64,000 nucleotides of DNA, taken from positions 310,001-374,000 of the forward strand of contig JAFWNG010000013.1 in NCBI GenBank assembly GCA_017510405.1. The letters are read 5' to 3'. Below, piece after piece: positions 16,582 to 25,191 of this stretch. The stretch is from Solobacterium sp. Its GTDB lineage: Bacteria > Bacillota_I > Bacilli_A > Erysipelotrichales > Erysipelotrichaceae. A program made the translations under genes and the position numbers. Each line of letters opens with the position of its first letter. Within the stretch, counting starts at the first letter, position 1. Under the pieces are notes generated by a model that worked only from the letters and a program-made list of their open reading frames with translations, had not been told where the DNA came from and ran no database searches.

Positions 16582-16609
16582 GAGATCGTAAAAACAGGAG
16601 GATCCAGAA

Positions 16610-17152
16610 ATGAGTATTTATGATTACAGCGTACCGTCCAGAAACGGTGAGATCTCCATGAGCGAATACAAAGGAAAAGTACTTCTGATCGTCAATACAG
16701 CTACCGGATGCGGCTTCACTCCGCAGTATGAGGATATTGAGAAGATCTATGAAGAATTCCATGATAAAGGTCTAGAAGTGATCGATGTTCCGTGCAACCA
16801 GTTTGCCGGCCAGACACCGGGTACAGATGAAGAGATCCACGAGTTCTGCACACTGCGCTACAACACACAGTTCCCGCAGATGAAGAAGAGCGATGTCAAC
16901 GGTGAAAACGCACTGCCGTTATTTACATATCTGAAGTCCCAGAAGGGATTTGAGGGTTTCGGAAAAGGTCCGAAGGCACTGGCTATGAGCGCCATGCTGA
17001 AGAAGTTTGATAAGAACTATAAGACAAACCCGGATATCAAGTGGAACTTCACGAAGTTCGCAGTTGACCGCGAAGGCAATGTCGTTGCCCGTTTTGAACC
17101 GACGGCAAAGATGAGCGAAGTCCGCAGCTGCATCGAACAGCTGATCGGCTGA
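16610..17152 (+). CDS. glutathione peroxidase-family thiol peroxidase
   Basis: A 180-residue thioredoxin-fold peroxidase. The peroxidatic residue is Cys34 in NTATGCGFTPQY, the position occupied by selenocysteine in animal enzymes; the Gln and Trp of the catalytic tetrad are in PCNQFAGQ and KWNFTKF. In bacteria with Cys enzymes of this kind the reductant is usually thioredoxin rather than glutathione. It removes hydrogen and lipid peroxides. It is monocistronic between a perfect promoter and a strong terminator, so probably made at a high level. The 18-base leader before the ATG is identical to that of phosphofructokinase. Confidence 0.93.
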   Translation: MSIYDYSVPSRNGEISMSEYKGKVLLIVNTATGCGFTPQYEDIEKIYEEFHDKGLEVIDVPCNQFAGQTPGTDEEIHEFCTLRYNTQFPQMKKSDVNGENALPLFTYLKSQKGFEGFGKGPKALAMSAMLKKFDKNYKTNPDIKWNFTKFAVDREGNVVARFEPTAKMSEVRSCIEQLIG

Positions 17153-17173
17153 TCGTCCGTAATACCGTTACTG

Positions 17174-17200
17174 CAGGCTGTTTGCACAGCCTGTTTTTTT
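17174..17200 (+). terminator. intrinsic terminator after the peroxidase gene
   Basis: CAGGCTGT (17174-17181) pairs with ACAGCCTG (17186-17193) around a four-base loop, then seven Ts. Confidence 0.92.
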
Positions 17201-17259
17201 GTTTCGAAACATAACACAAAAGATAGATGTTCCGTCCCCGAAAGCCCTTTCATTTCAGG

Positions 17260-17286
17260 TTGATTCTTAAAGATTTGTGATATACT
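17260..17286 (+). promoter_or_regulatory. probable promoter of the Nudix gene
   Basis: TGA-TATACT (17278-17286) is an extended -10 element; TTGATT at 17260-17265 gives a short 15-base spacer, so the -35 contact is uncertain. Confidence 0.45.
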
Positions 17287-17352
17287 GATAATTAGCACGG
17301 TTAGAGAGAAATGAGTGATTCTGTGCTATACGAAAAGAAAGAGGGTCGTATT

Positions 17353-17784
17353 ATGTTGAAAGAAAAATCATGCGGAGCAGTTATCGTTAAAGAACAGAAT
17401 TCCAGATACTACACACTGATTATCCGACAGACACAGGGTCACTGGTGCTTCCCGAAAGGGCACGTGGAAGACGATGAAACAGAGCACGAGACGGCATTCC
17501 GGGAGATCGAAGAAGAGACCGGGATCCGCGTTCATTTTATTGACGGCTTCCGGGAGACGACGCACTACAGTCCGTCGGAAGGCGTAGAGAAGAAGGTCGT
17601 ATACTTCCTTGCGCGTCCGGAGAGCGGCGACGAAGCCATGCAGAAAGAAGAGATCATCGATATGCGCTGGGTCAATCTGGTAGATGCCGGTGCATTGCTG
17701 ACATACAGGAACGATGCGCAGCTTCTCAAGAAAGCAATTCGTTTCCTGCGCGAAAAGAATCCGTATTTTGAGGATAAGTATTGA
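17353..17784 (+). CDS. Nudix hydrolase (Ap4A hydrolase-like)
   Basis: A 143-residue protein; the ATG at 17353 is chosen over 17311 because GAGG lies 8 bases upstream and the product then starts at the first Nudix strand. The Nudix box G-x5-E-x7-REUxEExGU is complete: GHVEDDETEHETAFREIEEE followed by TGI. Preceding GHWCFPKGH and the small size resemble diadenosine tetraphosphate hydrolases. It would clean up modified or signalling nucleotides in the cytoplasm. Its stop codon shares a base with the next start (TGATG at 17782-17786), so translation of the pair is coupled. Confidence 0.85.
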   Translation: MLKEKSCGAVIVKEQNSRYYTLIIRQTQGHWCFPKGHVEDDETEHETAFREIEEETGIRVHFIDGFRETTHYSPSEGVEKKVVYFLARPESGDEAMQKEEIIDMRWVNLVDAGALLTYRNDAQLLKKAIRFLREKNPYFEDKY

Positions 17785-18650
17785 TGCGTTATGAAAGCGG
17801 CGCAGCGCTGCTGCGTCATCCGGAATTTCCGCGGGAAAAACTGACTGGCCTGTACGCAGATGAACAGCTTCAGCGGGAAGCGGTCATCACAGACGGAAAT
17901 ACAGCAGTGGCTGTATGTCGTTTTGACGTGAGAAATGATGAGTCTGTTCTGCTGAAGACGGTGTTTCTCCATGAAGATACTGTCAGTGCCGTACGGATCC
18001 TGGGATACATCAGCGAGCAGCTGACACGGCGCTATCAGCCGAAGCGGATCCTTGCGGAAGGTTCTTCTCCGTTCATGATCCGGGTCCTGCAGAGCTGCTG
18101 TTACTTTTCCAAAGGCAGGTACTACCAGCGAAAGATCGAGGCATGGCGGCAGATGGTGCCGGATTCCTGCTTCGATGACGAAGGCTATATCATCAACCAG
18201 GGACAGATGGATAATCTTCCGTTCGGCTGGTTCTATACCGATGCAAAAGGCTGCGGCTGGATCGCAGCGTACAACCTGATGAAGATGGCAGGGCAGGAAG
18301 TCCCGATGCAGCAGATCGCGGAACAGCTCGATGAGCGGGCGATCCTCGGACATGTCATGGGACAGTCGGAATTCTTCCTCTGGGTATGGCTGCGCGATCA
18401 GGGAGTCAATGCTCTGATGAGCGCTCCGTTTGACCGGCATGCCGTGAAAGTCATGAACGAGAGCCGTTTCGGAATCCTGCTGTATTCCCATAAGCGCGGC
18501 GCACACTACTGTGCCTACCGCAATCTCGGCAACGGAAAGATGCAGTTCTACAACGCCGTCTACGGCAGAAAGCAGCATATTACAACACCGGAGGAATTCC
18601 TGAAGACATATGCGCTGTTCCCGTTCTCCTCAGTGATCTATCTGAAATGA
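17784..18650 (+). CDS. papain/C39-like cysteine peptidase-fold protein with an extra N-terminal domain
   Basis: A 288-residue protein without signal peptide. The C-terminal half (about 140-288) has the layout of a C39-like papain fold: Cys157 at the start of a helix (KGCGWIAAYNLMKMAG), His241 in RGAHYCAYRN and Asn257 in QFYNAVYG. The N-terminal 120 residues (AVAVCRFDVRNDESVLLKTVF ... SAVRILGYISEQL ... SCCYFSKGRYYQRKI) resemble, in order of elements, an acetyltransferase (GNAT) core, but the match is weak. It is translationally coupled to the Nudix enzyme and ends at a terminator. A cytosolic protease or an inactive relative are both possible; substrate unknown. Its ATG is chosen over a TTG three bases earlier. 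Confidence 0.6.
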   Translation: MRYESGAALLRHPEFPREKLTGLYADEQLQREAVITDGNTAVAVCRFDVRNDESVLLKTVFLHEDTVSAVRILGYISEQLTRRYQPKRILAEGSSPFMIRVLQSCCYFSKGRYYQRKIEAWRQMVPDSCFDDEGYIINQGQMDNLPFGWFYTDAKGCGWIAAYNLMKMAGQEVPMQQIAEQLDERAILGHVMGQSEFFLWVWLRDQGVNALMSAPFDRHAVKVMNESRFGILLYSHKRGAHYCAYRNLGNGKMQFYNAVYGRKQHITTPEEFLKTYALFPFSSVIYLK

Positions 18651-18674
18651 TCCGCTTCAGCAGCGGATTTTTTT
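18650..18674 (+). terminator. intrinsic terminator after the C39-like gene
   Basis: ATCCGCT (18650-18656) and AGCGGAT (18662-18668) form a 7-bp stem with a T tract; the stem begins on the last base of the stop codon. Confidence 0.85.
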
Positions 18675-18691
18675 AATGCGGGTCAAATGCA

Positions 18692-18700
18692 TGATATGAT
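18692..18700 (+). promoter_or_regulatory. extended -10 promoter of the glucosaminidase gene, predicted leaderless
   Basis: TGA-TATGAT ends at 18700, seven bases before the ATG at 18708. There is no Shine-Dalgarno sequence; transcription would begin next to the start codon. Confidence 0.55.
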
Positions 18701-18707
18701 GAATAAC

Positions 18708-21428
18708 ATGAAGAATATATGGATCAAACTCCTCACTGCAGGACTGATGGGTGCTTCGGGCATCCATCCTGAAAATACATCGGGGACCGGGTCGTTTATG
18801 CTGAAAGACTATGCGGCCGGTGAACAGGAAATTGCTTCTTTTTCCGCGTATTCGGAAGCGTATGCCGCTTTTGCGGCACAGAAGGACAGCTATGGCAATC
18901 TGTGCATCACGTGGGAAGATAAAGTGCTTGCGGCGGAGTATGCGGCGGTACTGATCCCGTCTTCCGATGCGTGCGATTACAATCTTGTCTACCGTGGAAG
19001 CGACGGCAGACAGGGATATATCAACGGGTGCTACGGAAAAGACGCCTGGTATATATCGACGTCCGCCGACGGCAGTACTGTTACCTTTGCCATCAGCGGC
19101 GCCGAGGCGACTGCGTCATCGGAAGAAGTGACGATCGTTCCTCTCGAGAACATCCCGGTCACTCTGACGTCGTATACCGTGAATGACGGCATGCTGTATC
19201 ACCGTCTGCGCACATCGATGAACAGCGACCTGTTCTCTTCCCGTGTCCTGCTGGATGAAGCGCCTTCGTATCTGCAGGAAGACAGCGTCTATTTCAGTGC
19301 GGACGGCCACTGGTTTTATGCGAATGAAAAAGATCTGCTGGATGATCTGAAGGAAGGCGGTCACGGGCGTGCGGTCAACACGGAGCCCTGGTACTGCTAT
19401 TACCAGTATCTTTCCCACCGGAGCATTACCGAGCTGCTGCCGTCCGGCATGCAGAAGTGGCTGGAGGAGACAAACGGCATCAACGGACCGATGACGCAGT
19501 ATCTGGACAATGACGGCGACAGTGTATGCGATATCCTGAACCGTTCACAGTACTGGGGCACGGTAGATGCCTTCTATCAGTACCAGTATCAGTACGGAGC
19601 CAATGCGCTTCTGATGCTTGCGCTCAGCTGCAACGAAAGCGCAAGAGGACGCAGTTCCCTGGCTTTCACCAGAAATAATCTGTTCGGTCATTCCGCTTAT
19701 GATACGTCGGTGGAAGAGAGCGCATCCCGCTACATGAGTCCGGCAAATTCCATCTATTCCCATGCCCGGTACTATCTTTCCCGCAGCTACTGCAATCCGT
19801 ACTGGGTAAACTACCGCGGTGCGTATTTCGGAAACAAAGCTTCCGGCATGAATGTCAACTACGCCTCCGACCCGTACTGGGGAGAAAAAGCCGCGGCATA
19901 CTGCGGCATGATCGCGCGTGCCTCCGGCAGTGCGGACCACGGATCGCAGACGATCCTGATCTGCCGGCCGGGAGAGATCCCGGTATACCGGGATGCGGCC
20001 TGCACGGACGTCCTGTACAGAGCCGGGGTGGAGAAAGACTACGCGGCCATCGTCCTGGAAGAACTGCCGGACGCATGGCATATCCAGAGTGATCTGCACG
20101 TCGGCAGAGACGATGCGGACTATGCTTACGATTTTGCCAGTGATACCGGGTATCTCAGCAAATCGGACGTGCTGTACGTGATCGGCGGAACATCCGCCGC
20201 AGAACATGAAACGGTACGTGTCTGGTTTGATGCGGCAGGCGGAAGCTTTGCGGACGGATCGACTTCCATAAGCTACGCAATGTACCGGGGAACCGACGCA
20301 GCCTGCACGGAGCCGGTAAAGGAAGGCATGCTGTTTACCGGGTGGGATCAGAGCACTTCCGCCGTTGACGGTGACACGGTATTTACGGCGCAGTACGAAA
20401 CGATCCATTCGATCGCTATGGATACGATGCCTGAAACGGAGTATCATCCCGGGGAAACGATCTCACTGTATAACGGGACCGTTAAACTGGAAACAGACAA
20501 CGGCGAGATCATCCGTCCGCTGAACACGTCTATGGTATCCGGATTTGATATGAATACAGCCGGCACGCAGACCGTCCAGGTACAGTGCTCCGGCGCACGC
20601 ACATCGTATGAGATCCATGTTGCTGTTCCGGATAAGGCAGCGGCCGAGGCAGTCGACCTGCAGCGCGTATACGACGTCATGTATATGTTTAACAGCAAAA
20701 CACTGCGCTCCTCGGAAGCCGGCATACTTCTCGAATTGAAGAAAGATATGGATGAAAACGGCATTCCTGCGCTGACGATGGTGCAGAGGATGAAGCTGGA
20801 CACTCTGTTAAGAAGGGCAGTCGGCGACCATGCGGCCTATGTGCTGGACAGCGACTGGAAAGAAGCCGGTGTTTCCGGCCTTGCGATCGCCATGCCGCTG
20901 AGTCAGCCGCTTACCGGCAATCTGCTGTCCCGCAGCGTCTATTCGGTACGGCTTGAAAACACGGAGAATGATACTGCGCTGGTGCGGATCGCGGAGATGA
21001 CCGGAAATGTGCCGCAGTGCTCGGTAACAGTTACCGTCATGGCGGACGGGAAACCGGTAAAAGAATATGAACCGCTTGTCATTTCGATCCCGAAACCAGA
21101 TGATTCCATGTCATACAGGGTCTTCCGTATGGGGCACGGACAGGATATACTGGAGTGCCGGACAGTGGAGACAGAGCACGCTGTACGCTTTATCGCATCC
21201 GAAAACGGAACGTATCTGATCAGCGGCAGGTCCGGCAGTACGCAGGAACTGAGCGAAGACATCACGGAAAGCCTTACGGTCAAAAACAGTTCGTTTACGT
21301 CGTGGCCGCTGGTGATCATCGCCGGAGCTGCGGGACTGTTCGTGATCCTGGCAGGCATCATTGCTCTGTCGATCCGCGGAAGAAGAAGGAGAAGAAGACG
21401 TGATCATAAAAACAGTCGGTCTCGATGA
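18708..21428 (+). CDS. membrane-anchored glucosaminidase (GH73-like) with InlB-type and Ig-like domains
   Basis: A 906-residue exported protein. The ATG at 18708 is preferred to 18687, which would lie upstream of the inferred transcription start. Order: signal peptide (1-20); N-terminal beta-rich repeats; a glucosaminidase domain around residues 290-400 with the catalytic-type SCNESARGRSSLA and NNLFGHSAYD motifs of GH73/LytG-like enzymes; an SH3-like part; an InlB/Listeria-Bacteroides repeat (about 503-564: VWFDAAGGSFADG ... FTGWDQ); an Ig-like domain (about 565-640); and a C-terminal transmembrane helix (about 866-890) closed by seven arginines. It would cut the glycan strands of peptidoglycan while fixed to the membrane. 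The final bases overlap the ParB-like gene. Confidence 0.82.
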   Translation: MKNIWIKLLTAGLMGASGIHPENTSGTGSFMLKDYAAGEQEIASFSAYSEAYAAFAAQKDSYGNLCITWEDKVLAAEYAAVLIPSSDACDYNLVYRGSDGRQGYINGCYGKDAWYISTSADGSTVTFAISGAEATASSEEVTIVPLENIPVTLTSYTVNDGMLYHRLRTSMNSDLFSSRVLLDEAPSYLQEDSVYFSADGHWFYANEKDLLDDLKEGGHGRAVNTEPWYCYYQYLSHRSITELLPSGMQKWLEETNGINGPMTQYLDNDGDSVCDILNRSQYWGTVDAFYQYQYQYGANALLMLALSCNESARGRSSLAFTRNNLFGHSAYDTSVEESASRYMSPANSIYSHARYYLSRSYCNPYWVNYRGAYFGNKASGMNVNYASDPYWGEKAAAYCGMIARASGSADHGSQTILICRPGEIPVYRDAACTDVLYRAGVEKDYAAIVLEELPDAWHIQSDLHVGRDDADYAYDFASDTGYLSKSDVLYVIGGTSAAEHETVRVWFDAAGGSFADGSTSISYAMYRGTDAACTEPVKEGMLFTGWDQSTSAVDGDTVFTAQYETIHSIAMDTMPETEYHPGETISLYNGTVKLETDNGEIIRPLNTSMVSGFDMNTAGTQTVQVQCSGARTSYEIHVAVPDKAAAEAVDLQRVYDVMYMFNSKTLRSSEAGILLELKKDMDENGIPALTMVQRMKLDTLLRRAVGDHAAYVLDSDWKEAGVSGLAIAMPLSQPLTGNLLSRSVYSVRLENTENDTALVRIAEMTGNVPQCSVTVTVMADGKPVKEYEPLVISIPKPDDSMSYRVFRMGHGQDILECRTVETEHAVRFIASENGTYLISGRSGSTQELSEDITESLTVKNSSFTSWPLVIIAGAAGLFVILAGIIALSIRGRRRRRRRDHKNSRSR

Positions 21429-21675
21429 AATACAGTTTGTGCCGGCAGATCCCGGAGAGCTGACAGACAGCATCCGGACCCGCGGCATAGCCATCCCCGT
21501 ACAGGTCAACCGAACCGATGCGGGATACATTTGCATCGACGGAGCCAGGCGGCTGAGCGCCTGCCGGATCCTTGTGCAGGAAAACGAAAAGTACGGACGG
21601 ATACCCGTATGTATCCGCAATGATTACTCCAAAGCCGGCAGCGGCTTCTGGGGCAATACACAGAATCACCACTAG
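21400..21675 (+). CDS. small ParB/sulfiredoxin-fold protein
   Basis: A 91-residue protein. The GTG at 21400 is chosen because AAGGAG lies about 9 bases upstream, inside the 3' end of the glucosaminidase gene; the first residues then are MIIKTVGLDEIQFVPADPGE. The order of motifs TDSIRTRGIAIPVQV and CIDGARRLSACRIL is that of the N-terminal ParB domain (the GERR box is here DGARR). No helix-turn-helix part follows, so it is only the nucleotide-binding domain, and chromosome segregation is not implied. It overlaps the glucosaminidase by 29 bases and precedes rluB by 8 bases. Function unknown. Confidence 0.62.
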   Translation: MIIKTVGLDEIQFVPADPGELTDSIRTRGIAIPVQVNRTDAGYICIDGARRLSACRILVQENEKYGRIPVCIRNDYSKAGSGFWGNTQNHH

Positions 21676-21683
21676 GAGGAAGT

Positions 21684-22433
21684 ATGCAGAGACTTCAGAA
21701 AGTACTGGCAGCGGCCGGCGTGGCATCCCGCCGCAAAGCCGAGGAATATATCGCGGAAGGACGTGTAACGGTCAACGGTGAAGTGATCACGCAGATGGGA
21801 TACCAGGTATCTCCTCATGATGAGATCCTTGTGGACGGCGAACCGATCAAGCGGGAGGAGAAAGTCTATTTCCTGCTGAATAAGCCGAAGCATACTCTCA
21901 GCGCCGCTTCCGATGACAGGGGAAGAAAAACCGTCGTGGACTGCCTGGAAGATGTGGATGCGAGAGTCTTTCCGGTGGGACGGCTGGATTATGATACGAC
22001 CGGTCTGCTGCTTCTGACCAATGACGGCGAGTTTGCCAACAAGATGATGCATCCGTCCTCACATCTGCCGAAGACGTACGAAGTGACTGTGGAAGGCGTG
22101 ATCACGGAGAAAATGGTAAAGATGATGGAACGCGGCATCATGCTGGACGACGGAAAAACACTGCCGGCGGAAGTATTTGTCCTTCAGCAGTCCGTAAAGA
22201 AAAACAGAACCGTACTTGAGATCACGATCTTTGAAGGTCGCAACCGTCAGGTACGGCGCATGATGGAATATTTCCATTGTGAAGTAAAGTCCCTGAACCG
22301 CATCTGCTACGGATTTCTGGACCTCGGAAATCTGCAGCGCGGTCAGTACCGGAAGCTTCGCATGTACGAAGTCCGGAAACTGATGGAAATGGCAGATGAT
22401 CAGGCAAGCGTTCCGGAGATGCTGCGGAGATAA
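21684..22433 (+). CDS. rluB: ribosomal large-subunit pseudouridine synthase (RluB/RsuA family)
   Basis: A 249-residue RNA-modifying enzyme. An S4 RNA-binding domain occupies residues 1-60 (QRLQKVLAAAGVASRRKAEE, RVTVNGE), followed by the RsuA/RluB catalytic domain with GRLDYDTTGLLLLTNDG, in which the Asp of RLD attacks the uridine. Further family marks are KTYEVTVEG and EGRNRQVRRM. RluB converts a uridine near helix 80-90 of 23S rRNA to pseudouridine; RsuA acts on 16S, so the exact target is inferred from the overall resemblance. AGGAGGAAG is 3-10 bases before the ATG. Its 3' end overlaps the convergent RqcH gene by 34 bases. Confidence 0.88.
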   Translation: MQRLQKVLAAAGVASRRKAEEYIAEGRVTVNGEVITQMGYQVSPHDEILVDGEPIKREEKVYFLLNKPKHTLSAASDDRGRKTVVDCLEDVDARVFPVGRLDYDTTGLLLLTNDGEFANKMMHPSSHLPKTYEVTVEGVITEKMVKMMERGIMLDDGKTLPAEVFVLQQSVKKNRTVLEITIFEGRNRQVRRMMEYFHCEVKSLNRICYGFLDLGNLQRGQYRKLRMYEVRKLMEMADDQASVPEMLRR

Positions 22434-24043
22434 TCCGGATCCGGATCGATATAGATCATACGATAGGAACCAAGGGATACCATACCGGGACGCGCTCCCG
22501 GTATTTTTTTGAGATTCCGCACCGGGCAGTGGATGACCGGCACGCTGGAAGAACTTCGTCCGGCGGACCAGTAGGCGGCGATCTGTGCCGCCAGCCGCAG
22601 GGTGTCTTCGGAAGGCTCACTGCTGTGGATGACGACGTGACTGCCGTGATAGTCCTTGGCATGAAGCCAGGTATCGGTGCGGCGGGCGATATGCCATGTC
22701 AGTTCTTCATTCTGCAGATTGTTGCGTCCGTAGGAGATCTTCGTTCCGTCCGGAGCTGTAACGGTATGCACCGTGATCTCCTGTTTCTTTTTCTTCTTTG
22801 CCGGACGCTTGATCTTTTTGTTTTTCAGATAGCCCTGCTGCTGCAGTTCATCGCGTATTCCGGACGCGGTCTGGAAATCCGCCTGTTCCAGCTGAACAAG
22901 GACGCCCTGCAGGTATTCGATCTCATTTCGGGTGATCTGGATCTGTTCATCCAGATAGACCTGTCCTTTTTTCAGCTTGCTGTATTTCTGATAGCACTTT
23001 CTGGCGTTGCCGGGACCGTCAAAACGCACGTCAAGCGGTACGGTGACGGTACTGCCGGTCTCATAATCGATCAGATCGATGGACGACAGGCCTTTGGTAT
23101 CGCGGACGCCGTAGGTGAACAGCAGATCGCCGTAAAGCTTCCAGCGTTCGTTGTCCGCTGCTTCGTCCGCTTCATTCAACAGACGCGGCAGTTTCACGTT
23201 CTGGTGCTTCAGCTGGCGTTTGACAACATGATAGAGATCACCGGTGATCTGGCGGATCCTCTCTTTTTCCTCAGCATGGTAATACAGGATATCCAGGCCT
23301 TCGAATAGAGGGTATTCTTCTGCTTTGCCGAGATGCGTCAGCGGAATGACATGAAATGCATTGTCTTTTTCCGAGAGAAACAGACTGCTGCTGTTTCGGA
23401 TCAGACGCATGCATTCCGCAAAAGACTGGCCGTGATTCATACGGTATTCGATCTCCCGCGATAAAAGCGGCGAGAAGCCGGTAAACTGGGCGGTCAGGCT
23501 TTTGTCCGGATCGGCTTCCGTAGAAGAAAAAGGATCTTTCTTATTCTGGGAAGGGGCTTTGACAAACTCAGCGCCGGGATGGATTGTCCGTTTGCTGTTT
23601 TCAAACGGCGGGATGCGCTTGAGGGCATCGATAATGCGGTTTTCCTTGTTTACCAGTATCACATTGGCATATTTGCCCATAAGCTCGATATAAAGCTTCA
23701 GGTATTCGATATCGCCGATCTCATTGCGGCGGCGGATATTCACTGCGCACCAGCGGTCCGGTTCATCCTGTTCAATGCTTTCCATGAACGCGCCTTCCAG
23801 GTATTTCCGCATGACCATGATGAAATTGTTCGGTTCCTCCGGAGTGGGATACCGGCGGTCTGTAAACAGCATGCGGTTGTAAAGGGAATGGCAGGAGATC
23901 AGAAGCTGCTGCTTTCCTTTCTGACCGTGTGTATGAAACAGTATTTCCGTATTGGATACGGCATAGATCTTCTGGATGCGCAGGGGAAGGTACACCCTTA
24001 CTTCCTGAAGTATCTGATGAAAAACGATCCCGTCCAGTGCCAT
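22400..24043 (-). CDS. rqcH: RqcH/NFACT ribosome quality-control protein
   Basis: A 547-residue NFACT protein. In Firmicutes RqcH binds stalled 50S-peptidyl-tRNA complexes and adds a C-terminal alanine tail that marks the nascent chain for degradation. The NFACT-N domain carries the conserved Asp-Arg pair (D96-R97 in EPDRW) needed for tailing, followed by RRNEIGDIEYLKLYIELMGK. A helix-hairpin-helix region, a long coiled coil (about 300-400) and the C-terminal NFACT-R domain with WLHAKDYHGSHVVI complete the architecture. CGGAGG precedes the ATG. Older annotations call the family fibronectin-binding protein. The gene is divergent from gmk and ends inside rluB. Confidence 0.93.
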   Translation of the reverse strand: MALDGIVFHQILQEVRVYLPLRIQKIYAVSNTEILFHTHGQKGKQQLLISCHSLYNRMLFTDRRYPTPEEPNNFIMVMRKYLEGAFMESIEQDEPDRWCAVNIRRRNEIGDIEYLKLYIELMGKYANVILVNKENRIIDALKRIPPFENSKRTIHPGAEFVKAPSQNKKDPFSSTEADPDKSLTAQFTGFSPLLSREIEYRMNHGQSFAECMRLIRNSSSLFLSEKDNAFHVIPLTHLGKAEEYPLFEGLDILYYHAEEKERIRQITGDLYHVVKRQLKHQNVKLPRLLNEADEAADNERWKLYGDLLFTYGVRDTKGLSSIDLIDYETGSTVTVPLDVRFDGPGNARKCYQKYSKLKKGQVYLDEQIQITRNEIEYLQGVLVQLEQADFQTASGIRDELQQQGYLKNKKIKRPAKKKKKQEITVHTVTAPDGTKISYGRNNLQNEELTWHIARRTDTWLHAKDYHGSHVVIHSSEPSEDTLRLAAQIAAYWSAGRSSSSVPVIHCPVRNLKKIPGARPGMVSLGSYRMIYIDPDPDYLRSISGTLA

Positions 24044-24066
24044 GGCTAACCTCCGTAATATAGTGG

Positions 24067-24075
24067 ATTATAACA
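24067..24075 (-). promoter_or_regulatory. extended -10 promoter of rqcH
   Basis: On the minus strand TGT-TATAAT is a consensus extended -10 element; transcription would run 20-odd bases before the ribosome site of rqcH. On the plus strand TTGACG (24079-24084), N17, TAATCT (24102-24107) may drive gmk. Confidence 0.5.
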
Positions 24076-24128
24076 TGATTGACGGAGAAAGAAGGATTGT
24101 GTAATCTATGGAAAAGAAGGTGAAGACT

Positions 24129-24704
24129 ATGGCAAAAGGATTACTGATCGTGATCAGCGGCCCCTCTGGAGTCGGAAAAGGAACTGTCATAAAGAAATTT
24201 GTAGACGATCCGGAACTGAAACTGGCTTTTTCTGTTTCCATGACGACCCGCGGTAAACGTGCAGGAGAAGTAGACGGTGAAAATTACCATTTTGTCACAA
24301 AAGAAGAATTCGAGAGAGCGCGTGAAAACGGCGAACTTCTGGAATGCGCGGAATTTGTCGGCAACTGGTACGGAACGCCGTTAAGCGAAGTGGAGCGTCT
24401 GCGCAATGAAGGCAGGAATGTTCTTCTGGAGATCGAAGTAAACGGCTGCCGTCAGGTCCGCAACAGGGTACCGGATGCGCTGACGATTTTCATCGTACCG
24501 CCGGATATGAATGAACTGGAAAAGAGGATCCGCGGCCGTGCGACCGAGCCGGAGGAGATCGTTCAGGAACGTCTTGCGAAGGCGCAGAAAGAGATGGAAA
24601 TGATCGATCAGTACAAGTATGTTATCTGCAATGATGATGCCGATCTCGCTGCCGATATCATCCGTCTGATCATCAGGAGATACATGGAACTGGCAGAGCA
24701 GTAA
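24129..24704 (+). CDS. gmk: guanylate kinase
   Basis: A 191-residue kinase converting GMP to GDP with ATP. The P-loop SGPSGVGKGT (about residues 10-19), SVSMTTRGKRAGEVDG, and NYHFVTKEEFER with LECAEFVGNWYGTP are all present, and the length is normal. The ATG at 24129 is favoured over 24108: GAAGGTG is 8 bases upstream, and the candidate promoter would start transcription after base 24108. The YfcE-like phosphoesterase gene follows after 1 base. rpoZ, often next to gmk, is not here. Confidence 0.93.
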   Translation: MAKGLLIVISGPSGVGKGTVIKKFVDDPELKLAFSVSMTTRGKRAGEVDGENYHFVTKEEFERARENGELLECAEFVGNWYGTPLSEVERLRNEGRNVLLEIEVNGCRQVRNRVPDALTIFIVPPDMNELEKRIRGRATEPEEIVQERLAKAQKEMEMIDQYKYVICNDDADLAADIIRLIIRRYMELAEQ

Positions 24705-24705
24705 T

Positions 24706-25191
24706 ATGAAGGAGAAGGCGATCCGGATCGTCCTGATCAGTGATAACCACCTTCTGAAAGACTGCATTGGCGTGATCCGAGACATGTACCCGGACGCAGA
24801 TTATTTCTTCCATTGCGGCGACAGCGAAATGCCCCGCTATCTGCTGGATGGATATGCATGTGTTCAGGGAAACAACGATTTCTACGGTGAATACCCGCTC
24901 AATCTCACACTCGAGATCGGAAAACACCGTTTTCTGCTCACCCACGGACACCGGGATATGCTGTACGGACGGTATGACATGCTTGTACACAAAGCGGAAA
25001 AGCTTGGCTGTGATGTCGTCTGCTTCGGACATACCCACAGATATTTTGATGAGACCCTGGACGGGGTAAGGCTGCTGAACCCGGGCTCTGTCTGGCATAA
25101 CCGGGACGGCTCCGAACCGTCGTATATGCTTCTGACGCTGCGCGGCAGCGAGATTCTTGTGGAACGAAAGACTTATAAAGTTTCCCCTTGA
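24706..25191 (+). CDS. YfcE/MJ0936-type metallophosphoesterase
   Basis: A 161-residue calcineurin-like phosphoesterase. The metal-binding residues occur in order: ISDNH (a variant of the SDTHG motif), FHCGD, QGNNDF, LTHGH and CFGHTHRYF. Enzymes of this family hydrolyse small phosphodiesters in vitro and are often found next to nucleotide-hygiene genes; the natural substrate is not settled. It lies 1 base after gmk. Its stop codon overlaps the -35 box of the tRNA promoter. Confidence 0.85.
   Translation: MKEKAIRIVLISDNHLLKDCIGVIRDMYPDADYFFHCGDSEMPRYLLDGYACVQGNNDFYGEYPLNLTLEIGKHRFLLTHGHRDMLYGRYDMLVHKAEKLGCDVVCFGHTHRYFDETLDGVRLLNPGSVWHNRDGSEPSYMLLTLRGSEILVERKTYKVSP

Noticed and set aside
18687-18707. 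ATG at 18687 as glucosaminidase start
   Set aside because: It precedes the -10 box and gives an acidic start unlike a signal peptide; ATG 18708 gives a normal one.
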